Assembly (NCBI RefSeq): GCF_000709345.1
Contig: NZ_KL448323.1
Span: 3,800,808 to 3,864,807, forward strand
Origin: Polaromonas glacialis
GTDB taxonomy: Bacteria > Pseudomonadota > Gammaproteobacteria > Burkholderiales > Burkholderiaceae_C
DNA length: 64,000 nt
Reading direction: 5' to 3'
Shown: piece after piece, positions 58,983-64,000 of the stretch
Layout of the letters: each line of letters starts with the position of its first letter
How positions within the stretch are numbered: the first letter of the stretch is position 1
Notes under the pieces: generated by a model
Databases searched by the model: none
What the model was told of the DNA's origin: nothing
Seen by the model: only the letters and a program-made list of their open reading frames with translations
Program-made: the position numbers and the translations under genes

Positions 58983-60353
58983 ATGCCCACTTCTCCGGCG
59001 GCCGAAAAGGCCACACCCCGTTTTTCGCGCCTGCCCGGCTACCTGCACCTGTCCGACATCCAGGGGCTGGCGCAACTCGCCATGCAGGGCGCGCTGGGCG
59101 TCACCGACCTGGTCGAGAACGTTCAGGGCAATGTGTACAAGGCGGTCGCTGCCTACTTTGGCCCGCTGGGGGCCCGGTTTGTCGACGGCATGCCCGGGCG
59201 CAGCGGCATCAAGGCCTTCGGGATCACCGGGCTGGTTTACGGCAGCGTCAAGGGCGCGACCCGGCTGGCGGGCGGGGCTGCCGGTGCGCTGCTGTCGCGG
59301 GCAAAGGCGCTGCAGGGCAAGAAAACCCCTTCCCGTCGGCGCGAAGCGATGCTCGCAGCCCTCAACGGCGTGCTGGGAGACATGCTGCTTGAAACGGCCA
59401 ACCCGCTGGCCATTTCCATGAGTCTGCGCCACCAGGGCCAGCCGCTGGCGCTGGACAAGGCGGCGCTGGCGCAGCGCCTGACCGGCGCGACCGGCAAGGT
59501 GCTGGTGCTGATTCATGGCCTGTGCATGAACGACCTGCAGTGGCGCCCTCGTGGTGCGTCAAGCGCGCTGCATCCCGCGCACGACCACGGCCTGCACTTG
59601 GCGGGCGAACTGGGCTACACGCCGGTTTACCTGCACTACAACAGCGGCCTGCACACCTCCGTCAACGGCCTGCAACTGGCCGGATTGCTGGAGCAACTGC
59701 TTGCCGCCTGGCCGCAGCCGGTTCAGGAACTGACGCTGCTGGGGCACAGCATGGGCGGCTTGCTGGCAAGGAGCGCCGTGCATCAGGCCACGCAAGCCGG
59801 TCACGCCTGGCCGGCGCAACTCAAGCGGCTGGTGTTCCTGGGAACGCCGCACCACGGCGCGCCGCTGGAGCGGGTGGGCAACTGGATCGATGCCGTACTC
59901 GACAAGCAGGCGGTCACCCGGCCCTTCGCCAAAATCGGACAGATCCGCAGTGCCGGCATCACCGACCTGCGCTACGGCAATGTGCTGGAGGCCGACTGGC
60001 GGCACGCCGGCCGCTTTGTCAGCGTGCCCGATGCCCGGCAGGTCTTGCCGCTGCCGGCTGGCGTCGCCTGCTACGCGGTAGCCGCCACCACCGTCGCCCA
60101 TGGGGCCGGGCCGCTGGCACCGGTCCGGCACGCCTTGAGCCACAAAATGGTGGGCGACGGCCTGGTGCCGCTTGAAAGCGCGCTCGGCCGGCACGAAGAC
60201 CCGCATCGCACGCTGGCGTTCGCGCCGGACCAACAGTGGATCGCGCATGGCATGGGCCACATGGATCTGCTGAGCCGGCCGGAGGTAAGTGCGCAACTGG
60301 TGCGCTGGCTGGGCGCGCCGGCTTCGTCGCCGCCAGGGCAGCGCGCCGGTTGA
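58983..60353 (+). CDS. alpha/beta hydrolase, lipase-like
   Basis: A 456-aa cytoplasmic hydrolase. An N-terminal 150-residue part of unknown nature precedes the alpha/beta fold, which has the oxyanion region VLVLIHGLCMNDLQW, the nucleophile Ser256 in LLGHSMGGLLARSA and FLGTPHHGAPLERVG as in PGAP1/lipase-like proteins. The likely catalytic His is in WIAHGMGHMDLLSR near the C-terminus. Probably an esterase or lipase; the substrate is unknown. ATG 58983 (MPTSPAAEK) is used; upstream in-frame codons lack signals. Confidence 0.83.
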   Translation: MPTSPAAEKATPRFSRLPGYLHLSDIQGLAQLAMQGALGVTDLVENVQGNVYKAVAAYFGPLGARFVDGMPGRSGIKAFGITGLVYGSVKGATRLAGGAAGALLSRAKALQGKKTPSRRREAMLAALNGVLGDMLLETANPLAISMSLRHQGQPLALDKAALAQRLTGATGKVLVLIHGLCMNDLQWRPRGASSALHPAHDHGLHLAGELGYTPVYLHYNSGLHTSVNGLQLAGLLEQLLAAWPQPVQELTLLGHSMGGLLARSAVHQATQAGHAWPAQLKRLVFLGTPHHGAPLERVGNWIDAVLDKQAVTRPFAKIGQIRSAGITDLRYGNVLEADWRHAGRFVSVPDARQVLPLPAGVACYAVAATTVAHGAGPLAPVRHALSHKMVGDGLVPLESALGRHEDPHRTLAFAPDQQWIAHGMGHMDLLSRPEVSAQLVRWLGAPASSPPGQRAG

Positions 60354-60799
60354 AGCGGCAAGCAAGCCCGGCCACATAGCGCGCCGCGCGTGGCGTGGCC
60401 AAACGAGCGCTAGCCGCCGCTCCCTGCGCCTTATCGGTCGCCACCTCCCCGAAGCACAGGCAACTCCCGGGAATGGCTGAGCTTTATCGGCATCAAGGTG
60501 GGTCGCCGCGCGCGTTCAGTCCACCACCACAAAGTTTCTCGCTACAGGACGCAGTGGGCGGCAGCGTGGCGTGCTGCAACTAGAAAAATGCTTTTAGCAG
60601 CCGGCTGTCAATTTTTATTCATCAAAACAATATTGATTTTTTAATCAATATTGTTAATATAAGTAAAATTTAATTTTAAATGATCAATTTATTGGTCGTT
60701 CATGAGTTGCCACCTTGCTTGAATGAGTGATGTGGTGCCGATGAAATTTCGGCGAGTGGCAAGTAATCTTTGGCGCGGTTGCAAGGCACGGTGGTCATC
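60354..60799. other. long intergenic region before the secreted-protein gene
   Basis: About 446 bp with no credible gene. The first half is GC-rich; 60590-60690 is strikingly AT-rich and carries the palindrome listed at 60627-60654. The promoter of the secreted-protein gene probably lies in this part. Confidence 0.5.
60627..60654. promoter_or_regulatory. AT-rich 12-bp inverted repeat
   Basis: ACAATATTGATT (60627-60638) and AATCAATATTGT (60643-60654) with a TTTT loop form a perfect dyad in a very AT-rich stretch, 146 bp upstream of the next gene. A candidate operator or nucleoid-protein binding site; as a terminator it would be weak. Confidence 0.5.
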
Positions 60800-61393
60800 A
60801 TGAAAGAAATGCGGCTGCGAGTCATGGGGCAAGTCATGGCATTTCTGAAGGGCGCAACGCGTGCTCGGGCCGGCTCTGTCAGGTGGTTTTGGGTTGCCAA
60901 CGGGTTGCGGCTGCAGCGCACGCGGGAGCAGTTGGCGATGGCGGCCATGCTCGCCGTGGGCGCGGTGGCGGGAGTCCCGCCAGCCGAGGCGGCGGACGGC
61001 GCCAATGCCCAAGTCGCCGTCGGCGCCACGGTATTGCGCCATGCCGGCATTCATATGTTGACGGCGCCGCGCACGGTCAGTATTTCACAGGCCGACATCG
61101 CCCGCGGGTATGTGGACGTAGCCATTCCCTCGACGCTGGAAATCCGTTCGAACAGCCCAACCGGCTACCTGCTCGCGATCGAGAGCCAGGCCGATTTCGC
61201 CAGGGGAACCGAGGTGCGCGGCAACGGCGGCGTCGCCTCGCTCGATCGTTTCGGCGGAATGCTGAGCATTCAGACCGTCGGCCACGGCATGAAAACGACG
61301 CCAGTCGAGTTGCGCTTTCGTATCCTGCTCTCGCAACAAGCCCGTCCCGGCGTTTACCCTTGGGCGCCCCAGATATGGGTGTTACCCGTCTAG
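60800..61393 (+). CDS. exported protein of unknown function
   Basis: A 197-aa protein with a long N-terminal region and a signal peptide ending AVGAVAGVPPAEA (about residues 45-60). The mature part is a beta-rich domain: YVDVAIPSTLEIRSNSPTGY, RGNGGVASLDRFGGMLSI and ELRFRILLSQQARPGVYPW. This looks like a small fimbrial- or spore-coat-U-like secreted domain, but I cannot place it in a family with confidence. The start is uncertain (ATG 60800 used; ATG 60809 and 60836 are also in frame). It is convergent with a response regulator gene 5 bp away. Confidence 0.65.
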   Translation: MKEMRLRVMGQVMAFLKGATRARAGSVRWFWVANGLRLQRTREQLAMAAMLAVGAVAGVPPAEAADGANAQVAVGATVLRHAGIHMLTAPRTVSISQADIARGYVDVAIPSTLEIRSNSPTGYLLAIESQADFARGTEVRGNGGVASLDRFGGMLSIQTVGHGMKTTPVELRFRILLSQQARPGVYPWAPQIWVLPV

Positions 61394-61398
61394 CGACA

Positions 61399-61794
61399 CT
61401 AGGCCGCGCACTGGGGCATTCTGGCGGCCATCGACTTGCAGTAAGCCACCAGGCTGTCGAGTTCGGTGGCCTTGTGATAAACCGCATCGACGCCCAGCCG
61501 TTCGCAATGGTGCAGCAGGTGGTCGTTGCGCGCATGGTTGGTCATCACGAGAATGCTCTGCTCGGGCCGCCGGTTCTGGCAATGCCTGATGACGCCGACA
61601 CCGGTTCCCTCGCTCAGGAAAAGATCGACCAAGGCAATGTCCCACTCGTCGGGATGGCGATCCAGCCAGCCAACCGCCTGGGGTTCCGTGGCGGCCATGC
61701 CGACAACCACCGCCTTTGCTTCCGCCGTCAGGATTTGCGTCAGGTAGGCACATTGGGCGGCACTGTCTTCAACCAGAAACACTCTTAGAGCCAT
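61399..61794 (-). CDS. single-domain response regulator
   Basis: A 131-aa stand-alone receiver: Glu9-Asp10 in FLVEDSA, phosphoacceptor Asp57 in IALVDLFLSEGTG, Thr85 in LVMTNHA, Lys108 in AVYHKATELDSL. There is no output domain. Its sequence and spacing closely follow the regulator at 31489-31869 (VDLWLAQGNG, DKSTELDEF), so the two are paralogues. It is encoded downstream of a kinase-like gene on the same strand (243-bp gap), whereas the first pair is divergent. Confidence 0.87.
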   Translation of the reverse strand: MALRVFLVEDSAAQCAYLTQILTAEAKAVVVGMAATEPQAVGWLDRHPDEWDIALVDLFLSEGTGVGVIRHCQNRRPEQSILVMTNHARNDHLLHHCERLGVDAVYHKATELDSLVAYCKSMAARMPQCAA

Positions 61795-62037
61795 TGTTTT
61801 CCTTTGAACGAAGGCAGGACATGCTTTTCAGGAAACAGCCCGGAACACCCGTCAGTAAGGCGTGGAAAGGTCACTTTATTACAAAAGTGTCGGATTCGAT
61901 CCGAAATTTACGAAATGTGGATGCTTTCCGTGTCCTGACTCTACTTTATTTAATCAAATTTATCAAAATTAAATTGAGATTTGTCAGTTAAATATTGCGT
62001 CAAAAGGTGCGCTATGCGGATGGCCAGCAGGAATGAT
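61795..62037 (-). promoter_or_regulatory. gap with dyad upstream of the response regulator gene
   Basis: This 243-bp AT-rich gap probably holds the regulator's promoter. A dyad TCGGAT-TCG-ATCCGA lies at 61890-61904. No gene is seen. Confidence 0.4.
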
Positions 62038-62775
62038 TCAGCGCGTGCCGGCGCGATCGGCGGGCAATCCCTGATGTTGAGAAGTAAGGGAGAAGGTCAG
62101 GCGCGCACCGCTGTCGCTGCGCGCGATCCCGACGGCTTCGGCGCCCGCCAGCAGTTCCAGATCCCGCCAGTTCAACAGCCGGTAGCCGTTCGCCATCGCC
62201 ATTCTTGCCTGTTGCCGTTCCTGCGGGCTCAGGTCAATCGACAGGTCGATGCGGTCAGGGAACACCTGGGCGCGCAGCGTGAGCGTGGCGGGCGCCGTTG
62301 ATTCGTCGCTCAGGCAGACAAGCGCTGCGCTGACAACGCTGCGAAGCGCCCGGCTGGAAAGCTCTGCCGGAACCTGCGACACCTCATTGGCAATGACGAA
62401 ACCCTTGAGCTTGAACTCGTTGAACAGCAGCGTGGCGCATTCGTCCACGCCAGCGTCAAAGCGCTGGGAGGCAGCCGGTTTTGGATGAACCCACGTCAGC
62501 AGGTCGATGACGGACTTGATGGCCGACTCCGACACGCTGCCCAGCAGGTCGCAGTCCTGGCGCATGCTGCCCAGGTCCGGGCTGGCCGACTGGAGGCGCC
62601 GGTCCATCATGACGGCAATCATGTCCATCGACTGGAAATTGCCCATGATCTGGTGCTGAAGCACCGGTGTCAGGCGCTGCAGCAAGGCGTACCGCGCGCC
62701 TTCTTCAAGCAGCGACAACTCGGCGCCCGGCGCATTTCCGGGCAGAGGGGGACTGGTCAAAGTTTTCGGGGTCAT
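62038..62775 (-). CDS. degenerate histidine kinase-like protein
   Basis: A 245-aa soluble protein. Residues 27-110 look like a dimerisation helix pair with a possible His41 in LTPVLQHQIMGNFQSMDM; the second part (about 120-235) resembles an ATPase domain by length and pattern (ATLTLRAQVFPDRIDLSIDL, LTFSLTSQ). The usual N box Asn and the glycine-rich G boxes are not recognisable. It may be a phosphotransfer or phosphatase partner, or a decayed kinase, for the regulator encoded downstream. The role is inference from position. Confidence 0.6.
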   Translation of the reverse strand: MTPKTLTSPPLPGNAPGAELSLLEEGARYALLQRLTPVLQHQIMGNFQSMDMIAVMMDRRLQSASPDLGSMRQDCDLLGSVSESAIKSVIDLLTWVHPKPAASQRFDAGVDECATLLFNEFKLKGFVIANEVSQVPAELSSRALRSVVSAALVCLSDESTAPATLTLRAQVFPDRIDLSIDLSPQERQQARMAMANGYRLLNWRDLELLAGAEAVGIARSDSGARLTFSLTSQHQGLPADRAGTR

Positions 62776-62986
62776 CCTGGAAATCCATCGTTGGCAAGGG
62801 GAGGTTGTGCTGCAAGGTCCTGCCCGTGATTAAGGGAAAGGCTCCATTGCGCGCGTGTCGCTTCCCGGGATTCTAGGCTGGCAGCCCGGCCATTGGACCG
62901 CCACCTTGCAGCGGTCAGGGATAAGTGAAATACCGGCGCCGATTCTGGTTACCCAGAGCAAGCGCCGGTCTGGCAGGGGGCCGTTT

Positions 62987-63931
62987 TCAGCCCAGGCTCG
63001 CGCCAAGCATGACCTGGCCTTCGATGCAGGTCACCGATTCGCCGCCGACCCAGACCTGGCCCTGCGCATCGCGCTCGACATGGACCTGGCCGGCACGCCC
63101 CAGGCAAACGCCTTGCGATGCGAGGTAGCGCGTGGGCATGCGGCCTTCGGCCATCAGCCACTGCGCCAGACTGGCATTGAAGCTGCCGGTGACCGGGTCT
63201 TCGGCAATGCCGATGGCGGCGGCGAAAGCGCGCACTTCCAGGTCAGGCGCGGCCGGGGTGCCGTGCTGTTTCGCGGTGTCAAGGTCGAACGCGCGCGCTT
63301 CACGGTTGGCCCGGGCGATCAGCAAGGGCGTTTCCTCGGGCGGGTAAAGGGCTGCGACGCCGACCTTCACCCCGAATTTTTCAAGCGCCGAATGGTCGGG
63401 CGCCAGCTGCAGCACGGATTCCACGCTGCCCAGCAGCAGGCCCAGCCACACCGGTCCGTTGTCCAGCAGCTGCGCGTCCAGCACCTGCCCGGCTTGCAGC
63501 CCGAGTGCCTGGACCACCTGCGCCAGCAGTTCGGCGCCGGGCTCGGTGCGCAGCAGCGGCGGCGCGGCAAAGGCAAGCCGCTGCGTTCCCTTTTCACTCC
63601 GGATGTTGACCAGGCCCACCTGGCATTCCTGCACGATCAGGCCTGCTTCCTTCGGCTGTCCGCCGGCCTGCAGCCAGGCGTGGCAGCTGCCCAGCGTCGG
63701 ATGGCCGGCAAAGGGCAGTTCGCCGCCGGGCGTGAAGATGCGCACCCGGTAGTCGGCCAATGCATCGGTGGGCGGCAGCAGGAAAGTGGTTTCCGACAGG
63801 TTCGTCCAGCGGGCAAAGCGCTGCATCGCCACGTCGTCGAGCCCGCTGCCGTCGAGCACGACCGCCAGCGGGTTTCCCTGATAAGGAACGGATGTGAAAA
63901 CGTCAACTTGCCGGAACGGACGAGGTGTCAT
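62987..63931 (-). CDS. PhzF family isomerase-like protein
   Basis: A 314-aa PhzF-type protein with the characteristic N-terminus FRQVDVFTSVPYQGNPLAVVLDG, the catalytic-type Glu47 in TNLSETTFLLPP, the TPGGELPFAGHPTLGS segment and the second-half repeat DPVTGSFNASLAQWL. Family members are isomerases or epimerases; phenazine synthesis is only one case and no phz genes are nearby. ATG 63931 (MTPRPF) is used, with GGAAA upstream; the frame is open for 18 more codons. The gap 62776-62986 shows no gene. Confidence 0.92.
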   Translation of the reverse strand: MTPRPFRQVDVFTSVPYQGNPLAVVLDGSGLDDVAMQRFARWTNLSETTFLLPPTDALADYRVRIFTPGGELPFAGHPTLGSCHAWLQAGGQPKEAGLIVQECQVGLVNIRSEKGTQRLAFAAPPLLRTEPGAELLAQVVQALGLQAGQVLDAQLLDNGPVWLGLLLGSVESVLQLAPDHSALEKFGVKVGVAALYPPEETPLLIARANREARAFDLDTAKQHGTPAAPDLEVRAFAAAIGIAEDPVTGSFNASLAQWLMAEGRMPTRYLASQGVCLGRAGQVHVERDAQGQVWVGGESVTCIEGQVMLGASLG

Positions 63932-64000
63932 GGATTGCTTTCCTGGGCAGGGTCTCGGCGTTTCAAACCAGGGGAAGTGCTTCAAGGGGCTGGCTGATGC

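Noticed and set aside
62987..63931. PhzF-like gene as evidence for phenazine biosynthesis
   Set aside because: Other phz genes are absent and the PhzF family is broad; a general isomerase-like role is all that can be said.

Overview
The window looks like a chromosomal segment of a betaproteobacterium of the family Comamonadaceae, most like Polaromonas or a close relative. The reasons are the rplKAJL-rpoBC order, the expansion of TctC/Bug-type binding proteins, the RsmB-DUF4390-NtrY-NtrX run, and dispersed GCTATTNNTTNAATAGC-type repeats that I associate with this family. The genus call is inference from gene content; no 16S gene is present.

Layout. 1-11.3 kb: core transcription/translation operon (rplK, rplA, rplJ, rplL, rpoB, rpoC), closed by a strong terminator. 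11.5-18.6 kb: lemA, an M48 protease, rsmB, DUF4390, an NtrY/NtrX-like two-component pair and tRNA-Phe. 18.6-28.9 kb: accessory region with lower-GC orphan genes. It holds two small lipoproteins, a 299-aa unknown, and a 291-aa protein with proteasome/HslV-like N-terminal-nucleophile features. It also holds a complete IS66 element with a perfect 8-bp target duplication, an IS1595-type element and umuDC. At least four copies of a palindromic repeat sit between or beside these genes. The IS1595 element lies between the two halves of what reads as the SOS (LexA) operator of umuDC.

29-39.4 kb: RcnB-like protein, a histidine kinase divergent from a single-domain response regulator, a GH18 chitinase, a MarR regulator next to a decayed oxidoreductase fragment, a 2OG-Fe dioxygenase, DUF1840, two orphan TctC-type binding proteins and a PaaK-like ligase. 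39.6-48.9 kb: a Liv-type ABC uptake operon (acyl-CoA ligase, LivG, LivH, LivM, binding protein, LivF), a second binding protein and a divergent Crp/Fnr regulator. This probably takes up and CoA-activates a carboxylic or aromatic acid. 49.1-57.2 kb: the complete kdpFABCDE high-affinity potassium system, preceded by an extra tiny membrane ORF. 57.3-64 kb: DUF2244, an RsuA/RluF-family pseudouridine synthase, a lipase-like hydrolase, a secreted protein of unknown function, a second single-domain response regulator with a degenerate kinase-like partner, and a PhzF-family protein.

The most notable points are the IS1595 insertion in the umuDC SOS box, the stand-alone Ntn-hydrolase-like protein, the gene-repeat-gene layout of the accessory region, and a dispersed repeat that supplies the signal-peptide codons of a TctC protein.
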